This document shows, piece by piece, positions 1 to 10,900 of a stretch of DNA of 64,000 nt. The position numbers and the translations under genes are program-made. Within the stretch, counting starts at the first letter, position 1. Each line of letters starts with the position of its first letter. The notes under the pieces were generated by a model that was not told the origin of the DNA, did not search any database, and worked only from the letters and a program-made list of their open reading frames with translations. The stretch lies in NCBI GenBank assembly GCA_013398955.1, contig VWPU01011710.1:1-64000 (forward strand), written 5' to 3'. The stretch comes from Callaeas wilsoni (taxonomy: Eukaryota > Chordata > Aves > Passeriformes > Callaeidae).

Positions 1-300
1 CTGCCGCTGCCGCTGCCGGCCGCCGTCCGGGCGCGTCCGGCGCTCCCTCGCAGCGTTCCGCCGGCACGGAGCGCCCGAGGTCGACGGGGCGGCTGCGGAG
101 GCGCGGGGGTCCGGGTCACGCCCGCAGGCGGAGCCCCTCGTAGGTGCGTGCCGCGGCCCCGAGTGGGTGGGATGAGCGGCCCGGCCTTCCCGGGCGTCGG
201 ATTTGCGCCTTCAGCTGTCCCCTGCATGCGTGCGCCCTGCGGGACGGCTGTCCGGACCTTGCGTCGCTTTTAGGAGCTACCAGCCGAGAGTAAAGCGTGT
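1..300. promoter_or_regulatory. CpG island, probable ARHGAP1/ZNF408 divergent promoter
   Basis: The first ~300 bases are very rich in G+C and in CpG dinucleotides (GCCGCTGCCG-type runs), unlike the AT-rich DNA that follows. In human, ARHGAP1 (minus) and ZNF408 (plus) start head to head from one CpG island just upstream of F2, so this is probably the same island, cut by the window edge. No coding exon of ARHGAP1 is visible here. The island may survive because ARHGAP1 still needs it. The promoter assignment is an inference from synteny. Confidence 0.55.
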
Positions 301-1082
301 CGCCCTGTTTTTTGCTAGTCCTGGCGATACCTCCTAGAAATACTGCTCGTGAAACACTAGGAATGCTGCAGGGGCACTGTCGGTGGTGAGAAATCAGAGA
401 TTCCGCCCTCTTCCCCAGTTTAAAAGGAAAAAAGATCATAAAAGTAATGGTTCTCATAGCAGAGCCCCAGGATTACTGCGTAGCAGAGTATCCATCTCCA
501 ACGTTCATCTTCCTCTTATCCAGCAGGAATCATGTCAAGTGACAGCCAGTGTTAATTCACCCATCACGCCTTTGTGTTTGTGCAGGGGATCCCGAGGTCT
601 CCAAGGTGGTAGCTGGTGAAACCGCAGTCCTCAGTGACCCTGTTAGTGGCTGTCTGCCAAACATTTCCACAGGCTGCAAGAAGCTTCCAAACATGAGCCA
701 TGGCAAGCCAGGGAGCTGAGGACTGAGAATCAGCACATTGAGCGCATCTCAACCATTAAGACCAGTGGTAGGTGCAAAGAAGAATTGGATAAGGGTGTGG
801 ATCCCAGATCTGCAGCAGAAAAAGTGGAAATGGGACAGAAGGCAGCAAGTCTGGAGACCTGGATTTGTTGTCTCCCTCAAGTAGGGTTTGATTCAGTGCT
901 GCCTTGGTTGGGAAGCCATGCAAGGTGCATGCTCTGGCCAGCCCACTCTAGAAGTGCCTGCAGGACTGTGGTGGCAGGACAACTGGGCAGGAACCCCAGA
1001 AGCTCAGTTCTACAGAAGGACAGACTCTAGAGATCTGTGAGAAGAAGAGCAAAGCTTCAAAAACTTCAGACTGGCGTCCCCA
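301..1082. other. No supported gene; possibly decayed 5' part of ZNF408
   Basis: Only short open frames occur. A stretch near 1030-1075 reads as Lys/Ser-rich protein in one frame and the clearer zinc-finger frame starts after it, which could be a frameshift inside the N-terminal half of the ZNF408 remnant. I cannot align the rest with any exon. Confidence 0.35.
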
Positions 1083-2255
1083 GAGCATGGGGGAAAGGGC
1101 TCACTGGAGGGGCCCGAGTGGCAGGAGGAGTATGCAGAGCTGCTGGAGGATTATTCTTGCAACCCGGGCCTCCCACTAAAATCTCTGTCCCAAAAGGAGA
1201 TGATCAAACACAAGTGATTCTCCAGGGAGTATGATAAAGCCTTCCTGTGGGTCTGCCACCCCAAGAAGCACTACTTTGTCCACCCTGGCCACAAGCCCTT
1301 CCTGCACCCAGAGTGTGGCAAGAGCTATAGTTCAGAGAGGAGCTTCAAGGCCCATGGGGCTGTATGGCCATTCCAGTGCACGCAGTGTGGCAAGGTTTGC
1401 TGCCCCAAATGAGACTTGCAGGAGCACCAGGTCCCACACACTCGCCAGCACCCCTTGTCCTGCCAGCAGTGTGGCAAGGCCTTTGCACGCTGGCTCTCGC
1501 TCCACATGCACAGGAAGATCCACTTGGTGACTGGGACTGGCCCAGCTGGTCCCAAGGGGTGCCAGTGTGCCATATGTGGGTGTCACCTGGCCAACCCCAG
1601 CTCCTTGTGCAACCACATGCACCTGCACATGGAGCAGTGCACTTTCACCTGCAAGCAGTGCAGCAAGTCCTACACCCTGGCCACTAAGCTGTGGTGCCAT
1701 CAGAAATCCCACCTGGCTGGCAAGCCCTGCAAATGCGAGCTCTGTGCCATGGGCTACACCCTTCCCCAGAGCCTTGTGCACCACGTGCTCACGCACAAGG
1801 TGGGAAAGGTCTCTGAGGAACTCCCTTGCTGGGGAACTACCTCAGGCAGCAAGAAAGAAGCCACAGAGGAAGGGCCAGCAGCCCTCCCAGGCAGGCCTTG
1901 TAGCAGAGCCCACCCTGCTCATGGTGTCGGTGCTGAGGCCAGTGAGTTAGGCTGAGCTGCTGATCACAGCCAGCAGTCACTGCGTTGCTACTAAACAGTC
2001 TCAAGGCAGACCCCAGATCCTGGGGCACATGGGACAAAGACCGTGTGTCCATCAACAAAGGATATAATCAAAATCATCCTCTCCGAGCATGAGGACAAAT
2101 GCACTATGATGCAGGACGAGGCCTCACTGAGTGACATGGTCATCATCCAAGAGGGGATGGCCTTCGGAGCAGTGGCAGAAGTGGTAGAGGTCAAGACTAA
2201 TACCTGGCTGTCCCAACATGCCCTGGCTGATCTTCTTCTGCTCTTACTAAAATGA
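1083..2255 (+). pseudogene. ZNF408: ZNF408 (PRDM17) zinc-finger gene, decayed
   Basis: One reading frame (codons starting at multiples of 3) reads across the whole stretch as a C2H2 zinc-finger protein but is broken by stops at 1215-1217, 1410-1412, 1953-1955 and 1992-1994. Seven finger units can be read. The early ones have lost metal ligands (for example [10 protein letters not shown] where a Cys is expected). Four later ones, in the stop-free stretch 1416-1955, keep CxxC...HxxxH. Signature strings [20 protein letters not shown] and GYTLPQSL agree with human ZNF408 as I remember it, as does a C-terminal tail ending in AEVVEV at about 2190. Three fingers between the fifth and ninth are missing. 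ZNF408 is a nuclear DNA-binding protein directly upstream of F2 in human, so this is the orthologous locus. A truncated protein from 1416-1955 is the alternative; the stops and CpG-type changes make loss more likely. Confidence 0.85.
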
Positions 2256-2268
2256 GGTATAAAACCAA

Positions 2269-2274
2269 AATAAA
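2269..2274 (+). terminator. Relic AATAAA poly(A) signal of ZNF408
   Basis: AATAAA lies shortly after the C-terminal coding remnant, at a suitable distance for the former 3' UTR. Confidence 0.4.
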
Positions 2275-4129
2275 ACCTAGCTCGCTCATGTCTCTGTCAG
2301 CAACAAGGCCCTGTGGCTCAGCCCCAGGCAGAATTAGCAGCCTGGGAGGTAACTGCCTGTGTAAACGTGGGTCTTTGCAGTAGCTGCTCGTTGAAGCTAT
2401 GAGCCTACACATGCCACATGCTGGGCCTGGCGCAGGGAAGGCATTAGCTGTTGATGGGAATAACTTCTTAGAGAAGACACAGCATTAATAAGCAGTACTT
2501 CTGTTCTGCCTGTGTTACATTGTCAGTCAGTGACAGTGCACTGTGGGAAAGGCAGGAAAAGTCTCAAAGCAGCAACTTTGAACAGTGCCTTCCTTTCAAG
2601 TTTTTTAATTACTTGTTGCTATTCAGGCGCTTTCCTGGGCTTTTACTCATGGAGCTAAGCAACACTTCTGACCATGTGAAGGTCATGCTGGTGCCAGACA
2701 TTACTGATAAGCAGCTTCCCAAGTGTTTACAAGGTATCTTGTAATATGAAGAGCATTTTTCACAATTAGCAGATGCAAAGTCCTGCCTTGGAGCTAGGGC
2801 TGAGTGTTCCTTCTCTGCTGTGACCTGGTTTACTTGCAGTCAGCTTCCTTCATTTACGGTGACTGGACAGTCTGTCTGAGGACATGAAAAGGATAGTTTT
2901 GTGTCTCACTGTGCAATTTTCACTGTCCCCAGCTGAAAGGCTGATCACTTCTCCACATAAAGGTTGACTATATCATCCCTGCTCAGATTTTCCATTGCCT
3001 TTCCACACTGAAGTTGGGTTCACTATTTTTTTCCCTTTTTTCTCTTCACACATTCTTGCTTCCTCTCTTCCCCTTCTTTCCTGCCCTTGCACCAAAACAC
3101 TAAAAGACAGCACCACAACTCCATCCCAATATCCTCTCTTCTCCATCTTCTTTAGTGCCTGTTTGCCAAATGAGGCATGCTGATGTAAATTAGTCCTGTT
3201 GCAGGAAGGAAGTGCACAGTTCCCAATGCTATGTGAACTTGACCTCCTAAGAGGAGACTGACAATACCAGACCTAACAGGTCTTTCAGACTTGCCTGCTC
3301 TGAACTCTCTTTTCACATGTTATAGGAACACCACTTTCATTTGCTCAGTTATAGCTATTCTTGTTTTCTGTTTTATGCCTCTCAAACATCTGCAATTCCC
3401 CAATTTTTTTTGTTTAGTCTTGCTTAGTGGCTTTAAATTCTCTGGGTTTCTTATGTCCACTGCACAAGATGAAAATATAAAGGTACCAGGGAATCATAAA
3501 TAGCACAGTTCCCTTTTGGGGTGCTATCAATGCAGTTATGTGACATTCCTAAAAGCTGCTCTTTGCAGTTTCTACTTTAAATATTTTTTTCATAAACTTT
3601 TACAACCAGTTTGCAGATAAGGTGCTAGAGTGCGATCCATGACACTTTGATGTGATGTAAAGATGGAAGGTGAATTCAGTTGATAAACCTTTAGGTGTCC
3701 TAATTTTTAATTATTTTCTCTATAGTTAGGGAGCACGTGAGCTAAGTCTTCCCTGAGTGCTTGGAGCACAGGCATATGGGGGGGCTTGTATTTGAAGCTG
3801 CAGTGCTTCCTACTGTTCTCTCTTTGGTGCCTATCCAAACTCAAATATTGACACAGCTGCAGAATGTTCTCACTGAAGCTGGGCTCATGTGCTGTGTTTG
3901 AAGCACAGCAGAACTGGAAGAGAAGGGGAGCAATGCGGGGAAGAGACAGGGAGAACCCAGACCCCTATTGCCTAAACAGCTGACCTGCTTCTTTATTCTA
4001 AGGTAACAGGAGAGAAATAGAAGGAGCAATTATGAATTAGGAGGTCTTCACAGAAACATTGTTCACCTAACAGTTGATCTTAGTAGGTGGGAGCAGGTCT
4101 GTGCTGTGCTGCACGTATCACTTGGCTAC
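2275..4129. other. Intergenic, nothing recognised
   Basis: No long open frame, RNA gene or repeat family could be recognised. A pyrimidine-rich stretch lies at about 3020-3160. Confidence 0.5.
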
Positions 4130-4556
4130 AAGACAAACTTAGCTGGCTAATCCTGAGGAGCCCATAGGTGACTCTCACGGGCCCGTGGTGGTGATGCCAC
4201 CACCATGTCTGTGTTTTAGAAACAGCACGTTCTCATGTGAACAACCTTTTGCTTGACAGCAAAATGATGCATAAAGTTGTTTACTGCTAGGAAAAGCCTA
4301 TAAAAGCCCTGAAGACCATGGTGCTGGTGAACCTCAACATGGATGGGATCTGTACAGTGTGCCGTGGCCTGACTAGATAGCTGTGCAGTGCTGTATAGCT
4401 TGGTGTTTGCAGCATCTGTAGGGGCGTAGGATTATCTAATCCTATACCCTTTCTTGTATTATGCCCAGTAAATGGTATTTTAATTACTACATCGTCAGCT
4501 CTGAGTGCCTTTTTTATTGGGATCCATAACAAGCCCTTATGCCAGTGCATTACATT
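4130..4556 (+). mobile_element. Probable old retroviral LTR and leader start
   Basis: TATAAAA at 4299-4305 lies about 250 bases before a TGGTGC-starting 18-mer at 4557 that is preceded by TTACATT. This is the order expected for U3 promoter, R-U5 and a primer-binding site. The 5' limit is a guess, no target duplication was found, and no gag-like reading frame follows. It may be an unrelated TATA sequence. Confidence 0.3.
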
Positions 4557-7500
4557 TGGTGCAGTTGTCAGGATGCTGGTGAGAAGGGAAGAAGGATAGC
4601 AAGGAAAAGGATGTGTGCCTGCCTGGTGCCACATGCTGGCATGGGGAACAGTTACACAGTGTGCTGCCTTTCAGTGCCATTGAAGGTTATGCTTCGGGAC
4701 AGCAGATGTGGATTACCCAGCTGGCTGAAGATCTTGTGCACCCATTACCATTACAGGTTCAGGCAGCAAGCACACAGCTCTCCTGGGTGGTGGAGTCCAC
4801 CATGCTGGCAGGGCTTCACCAAGGCGTTGGGGTGCTGCTGCAACACTCCTGGGTACCAAGGTCTGTTGGATGATTGGGGTCCTTCATGCTGGCAGGGCCT
4901 CACCAGGTGTCAGGCATGCACACAAATGTTACATTTAAACCTTACACCACGGTCAGGGTTCAGCCCCTGGCCAACTTGTAAACTGGGTTAAACCTGACCA
5001 AGGTGTTTGAATGAAAAGGAGCAGGCTGCAAGGGAAGGAGACAATTCTCTGGCTGCTGAAGTCTCCCCCACTTGGTAGCTGCCTGGTCATCAGGGACAGG
5101 GAAACCGTGGTGTGAAGGGATAAGGATTTCACCTTTGTGATTGTATCCAAGGTGTTACTTTGATCAAACTGTGTAACTCACACTAGGAACAGATTGATAA
5201 ATGCCCCAACTATTGAACTAGCAAACTGTATCCATCACAGAGCAGACGAAGGTCCAAGAAAATGGGCCAAGGCCAAACCCCCTATATTCTGCTCCCTGGA
5301 AGTGGAAAAAGTAGTTACACAGGAAAAAAAAAATTGCTGAAGGCTTTCTTTACTTAAAAAGAAGAATCAACACATAGAGGGAAAGAGACCAAAACTCCCA
5401 GCTGTGTTAAAAGCCATAACTCTGGATGGCAAAGGTATCTTAACTCTCTTGTCCTAAGAAAGAAAATAGCATCCATCATTCATGGGTGAGTGAAAGCAGA
5501 AAGAAAATGAAATGATAAAAATTTGCTTACAGGAATGGCAGAGTTAAATGTTGGAGGGATAGAAGTCAAAGCCCCTGGAGAGGTGATAGCTGATGCATGC
5601 TGTGCTGCTGCAGAGGCTAACCACAGGAATGGGAGAAACAGGGAGGAGCCCTAGAAGCACATTGCAGAATGAGAAAAGGCCACAATGTGAAGAGTCAGCA
5701 TCTTTAATTACTAACATTGTTGTGAGACACCAGAAAGGGCTGGAAAGTGTCCCAGGATGTAGTGAAAAATCTCCAATTACAAAGCAAAACAAATGTAAAG
5801 AAATAGAAGAAACCTAAGTGATGGATGTAGCCTTGAGTAAGTTAGAGATAAAAGGCTTCAGCAGTTACAGTTAACAACGTAGTTGCCCTGATAGGTGGGT
5901 TTGTCTTGTATTGGGGGAAAGAAGAACAGCAGCTGGAAAAGAAGCAGCCAGACATAGTGACAGAATCATCACCGGTTTCAGTAAGGGTTTTTCAAACAAA
6001 TGCTTAAGGAACAAAATGAATGTAGGAACCAGAACAGAAATAATGTTAAAGGAAGATGGCATAGGTAAATATTAGAAGATATTCATATAACCAAGCTTAA
6101 ATGTTGTATTGCAGCATTGCTTGAAGTTAGCTTTATATATTGCATGATCCCATGGAAGGTGGTAAGACCTTTCCTTTAAAGGAAAGACAAAAGATGGTAA
6201 AAATCTATACATAACAATGCTGACTTAAGCTGCAGTGTAAAGGCTGCCTGGTTATTATAAAGAAGAGACAGAGATGCAGAAATGAAAAGGAAAGTTGCTG
6301 AGGATACTGAGAGCTGCTTTTGCTTCCCTCTCCAGTGAGGAGTGGAGGTGGCTGTGTGGGACACAGCAGCAGCTCTCCTGTTTGTGCTTTCCTGTCTCTG
6401 CCTGTGCTCTCTGCCTAAACGCTGCTTCCCCTGCTAAATAACACGGGTATTTCTAGGGTTGTGTCTACTCCCATGCACACACTCTCCACCCAGATCATCT
6501 CCACCAAGGGAATCCCAGCCATTCCTAAAGGTGTGTCTCCAAAATCTGGAGCGGGGAGTAGAGATCTGTGTGGATGAGAACAGGAGATCCTCCTATGTGA
6601 GGAGAGAAACCTCTGCAACTGCTCTTTGTACCAGTGGCCAGAGTCATCCCTCAGCCACCCTAATGCTAATATTTGCACTCCTTCTATGGAGATAAACATT
6701 ACAGATGTATCAGCTGCACAGAGGCACAGCACAAAATATGCTCCCTGCTGGCAAGAAGCACTTTTGTTCCATATGGCAGTTCCTGAGACTACCCCCACGC
6801 TGCCCTGCTTTCTGCTGTTTTTCCACTCTTGCCAATGGTCTGCTTGCTGTAGCAATCATTAGAGCCTTCACAGCTCTGGTAGTCCAGTTCTTGACTTCAC
6901 AGCTGATGTCATGACATCCAGACCATTCCTGTCTCCCTGTTCCTGGAAGCCCTTGTTTTTGTGGCTGGTTTTGGGTCTGCTAGCTCCCTGCTTGTCAGAG
7001 TTTCTGTTTCCTTTTGGGTGGACTTTAGTACGTTCCACTATGGGGGGAGGAAAAGGGAAGGCCGAGCCTTCATGCTGCTTCATTCTCCTCCACTCAGCTG
7101 GGAATTATAAAGCATTGGAAAGAATGCATTGCCAATGGCACTGCTGACCTAACTGGGAGGAGAATTTAAATTCCCAAGGGCTGTCAAAGGCGCCCTTTCT
7201 GCTCCTTGTCATGGGCAAGGGACAAGGGGGAACACTTAAACTGTATGTTGTGGTGCCAAAATAGCTGAGGCTGAGCTTGCTGATAACTGCAGGAAGAAAA
7301 GACAACTGAGCACTAGGGAGAATCAGGGGGGTTTGCAGCTAAAAAGAGAAGGACTGGGAATGGCTAAGGAAGTCTCAAAGTCTTCCTGCATTCAAGGCTG
7401 CTAGAGTACAAACTCTGAGAAGAGTCAGTGGCAGAGTCAGGGACCTGAACCAGCACGGTGGGGAGGCAGTGATGGTGCCAGGGGCTGCATGGGAGTAAAG

Positions 7501-7740
7501 CCAGGGAAAAGGGGCAATCTCTTTGGTTGGGATGGCTGTGAGCTGGCAGAGGTACCTCTCTCCAGCCTGAGTTCTCCCTGTGCCCTGGGACAAACTTGTC
7601 CTCTTGCTACTCATGCCATCTTCCCAGATATGAAATAGGAAGTAAGGAAACGAAGATGCTCTGAAGGGAGGGAGAGATGCCAGGAGAGGAGGGATAAGAG
7701 TCCCACTGTCCCTGACACACCACGACCTGGAGTCCTGTTT
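4557..7740. other. Intergenic upstream of F2, nothing firm
   Basis: Two diverged copies of a 'catgctggcagggc' motif lie at about 4800 and 4888, roughly 88 bases apart. Open frames of up to 146 codons occur but match no family and lack splice context. Regulatory elements for F2 may lie here. Confidence 0.4.
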
Positions 7741-7750
7741 CTTCATTCTG

Positions 7751-7763
7751 GTTCAATATTAAC
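7751..7763 (+). promoter_or_regulatory. HNF1-like palindrome upstream of F2 start
   Basis: GTTCAATATTAAC agrees with the HNF1 consensus GTTAATNATTAAC except at two positions, and it sits 68 bases before the F2 start codon. HNF1 drives many liver coagulation genes, so it could be a proximal liver promoter element. No TATA box is seen close by. Confidence 0.4.
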
Positions 7764-7830
7764 CCAGCAGGGCTGTGACTCTGCTCATTCTGCTTCCTTT
7801 GCAATTCCCGTGCAGCCAGGGCTGTACAGC

Positions 7831-7909
7831 ATGGCGCACACCAAAACCAGCATACTGAGGGGCCTGCTCTTCTCCAGCCTTCTGCACCTCACCTTGAGCC
7901 ATGCCGGAG
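7831..7909 (+). CDS. F2: F2 exon 1: signal peptide
   Basis: Residues 1-27 (last codon split after one base). It starts at the ATG of [11 protein letters not shown], followed by a hydrophobic stretch [11 protein letters not shown], as in a secretory signal. The donor is GGAG|GTAAG. Confidence 0.95.
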
Positions 7910-10900
7910 GTAAGACTCAAGGGCAGAAGTATCAGTACATGACAGGAGGAAGAAAGCTGGAGTTAGTTCTTTAAAGGGGCAACACAGGTGGCAAGTTTTC
8001 TTCCTCAAGTCAGGAGGACAGGCTAAAAACTTGAAGGTGGGAGCAAAAGGGTGCTGAGAATGGAGTGAACATAGGAGGATGCAGCAGTATCTGTCATCTG
8101 GTGACAACAACTCAGTGGATTTTATGGGTCACCTGGGAAATGGCAGGGAAGGGGATTGTGGCTCAGTCCAGGATCAAGTGTAACACAACCATGAGGCTTT
8201 TGGGGATAGAGTTCCTCAGCTGACCTAGGAGACTTTAATTCTCCATTGCCTCCCCAGCTGTCCCTTATCGAAACTTTAGGTCATATAAAATATGCCACCT
8301 TCCTGCTCACTGCTCCTTTTATTAGAGCTGCCTTTTCTTAACATGAGGTTAAGTCCTCTTGGACCCACTACTGTGTGGGGGAAGACCTGTCTCCAGGTCT
8401 CAAATCAGGGGCTTTGAACCTGAAATGGAACCAAGCTGTGCTTATCACAGTGGTCTGAGGCTGATAAGACAGAAATACAGTGGCTGGGGACAGGGACAGC
8501 AACAGGCTCAAAGCAAACGAGCCTCTATCTAACTGCAAATGAGCAGAGCAGCTTTGCTGAGGAAGCAAAGTGTTCCTGTCACTTCTGTTACCTAAGTGAT
8601 GGGAGCTGTGACAGGATGAATTCCAGAGAGCTTGCTCTGATCATCAAGTGTAGACCTGACAGGGCTTCTCCTCTCTGTGTAGTGCGCTAGGGGAGGCTGC
8701 TGGGCTGTGGGATCACCACATCAGCTGCATGTGGTTTTTGGAAACTGCAAGGAGAGACAAAGGTGCCCTCTGGCTGTGAGCAGCCCTTTGACTGGCAGTG
8801 TTCTGATTCTGGTAGTTTTCCTGGAAAAGCAGCAGGCATTGTCACTGCTTAAGCGCCCACGACGTGCCAACAAGGGATTTCTAGAAGAGATGCTTAAGGG
8901 AAACCTGGAGCGAGAGTGCTTGGAGGAGAAATGCAGCTATGAGGAGGCTTTCGAAGCCCTTGAATCCATCGATCAGACGGTATGTACCAGGACATGTTCC
9001 CCCAGCCAGCCTCTGTAGGGAGACACCAGCAGGTTGCACAGACAGCCAGGGGCCAGGGTTGTAATACTCAATTTTGTGAACCAAAGATGAGGCTGATATG
9101 TGCGTGCCCCAAGGTGAGCTCAGGCTTTCTTAGGGAGCTTCCCTCCTTGAGACACTCCAGGGAATACAGCTGGAAGCTCAGGTTCTTTTCTCTCCCTCTC
9201 TGTGCATTAAGTGACAAGGTCCCACTGGTCCTTAATAGGATCTTCCACTAGCTCAGCATGGTGCCTCACACATGCGAGCTGCTGTCCCAGACACTCACAG
9301 AAGCACTGGCATAGCAGCCAAACACTGAGTGCAGGTGCCTCAGACACCTTGTGAGCTGAAGCTTTTGCACACCCTGTCCCTTTTTCCAGTCTCCAGACTC
9401 ACTCACTCTGCTAAATTTGTGCTGCATCCTTTTGGGATTTGCTCCTAGCCCCAAGGCTGGTGTCCCTGTTGAATTCCACACCCAAAAATACAACAGATAA
9501 ACAGTTAGGAGCCTAAGCCAGCAAGACACCACCTCTCTGGAGTACTTCAAAAGCAATCAGCCTCAGACTGCATGGCAGAGATGTAGATAGCCCCCCTGAT
9601 TCTCCCTGAGCAATACCTCCATGTTATCTGTGGCCTTAGAAATTCCAAGTTCAGCTGCTTGGACTTCTGCACTGTAGCCCACTGCACTACAGACGGCTCT
9701 GCTTGTTCTGCAGGTTGATGAAGGTTGTAAACATCTTTGGTCTCTTTAGAAATAACAGTATTCTCTTGATTCCTGAGTCTGATGTGTGGGAATGTGGCTT
9801 TATATTGGATTTTTTGCTTTGTTTGACTCCATAGTAATTGGTACAAACAGAGCTAGGTTAGTCTTTCCTTTTGTTGTGATGGGATGTTCTCTTACTGGTT
9901 TGAATTGCATCAGCCAAGAAAGGTTTGATGTTCTGTGTCCCTAAATACACATTTTTCTTTTTTTTTTTTCTTTTTTACAGGACATATTTTGGTCAAAATA
10001 CCAAGGTAAGTTGTTTTGAATCCTGAAGGTACTGTTGTCCCTTAGGATGCACTGTCTCATCCTGGAGAGATGGCTCCCTCTTTTAAGAGCTCACTTTCCA
10101 GGGCTAAGCACTTGTGTTTTGTCTCTAGATGATAAACTGGTTCAAATGATGATGCTTTTTTGGATTGCTTTCATATAATGTGTCTCTTTCTTCTTATTTT
10201 GCTAGTATGTCAGGGCCCGGGAATGTCCAGGACAGTTCTGGATGCTTGTCTAGAAGGTATGAACTTCATGCTGACCTCAATCTCCTAGATAGAGTGAGTG
10301 CTAGGAACTTGCTTCCTGCCAAGATTGTACAGAAAAAAATTAAACTGATGTTGGAGAAGCTATCTAATTCTAAAGAAAAATACCAAAGGAGGAATTTGAA
10401 ATTATTTCTTCCTCTTTATTTCCCTACTAACCATTTCAACAAAAAATCTTGCTTGTGCACTGACAGAGCACGGGGTAAATATCCTTATCCTTGCGACAGT
10501 CAGGTGTGAGCAGCCTCTCAGAAAGGCTCTGAGCCAAAGCAAAGCACGGTGCCTCAGGGAGGGCTCCCTCTGATGAGGCAGAGAGAGCTTAGGCTGTGCG
10601 CTCTTCTCACAGGAAGAGGATGCCTCTGCTCCTGCAGGCTCATGCACACAGCAAAAGTGAAAGGGCTATGTGAGATGGTACTTCTGACCTGGAAAAATGC
10701 AACATCCAGTTCCACTGACTCTGGCTTGCACTGTGTTGGGATTTTGACAGGTAACTGCGCTCTTGGGCTGGGCCAGAACTATCGGGGAACGATTAGCCAC
10801 ACCAAGTCTGGGATTGAATGTCAAGTGTGGACAAGCAAATATCCACATATTCCTAAGTAAGTTCATCTCCCACATACCTCTTAAGAGTTCTCTGGGGTGT

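Noticed and set aside
1332..1796. 154-codon minus-strand open frame
   Set aside because: Antisense shadow of the ZNF408 finger remnant.
4539..4991. 150-codon plus-strand open frame after the LTR-like block
   Set aside because: Cys/Trp-rich and unlike any gag or cellular protein I know; the start lies inside the presumed LTR end.
6415..6855. 146-codon minus-strand open frame upstream of F2
   Set aside because: No recognisable domain, no splice context, composition as expected by chance in a GC-moderate stretch.
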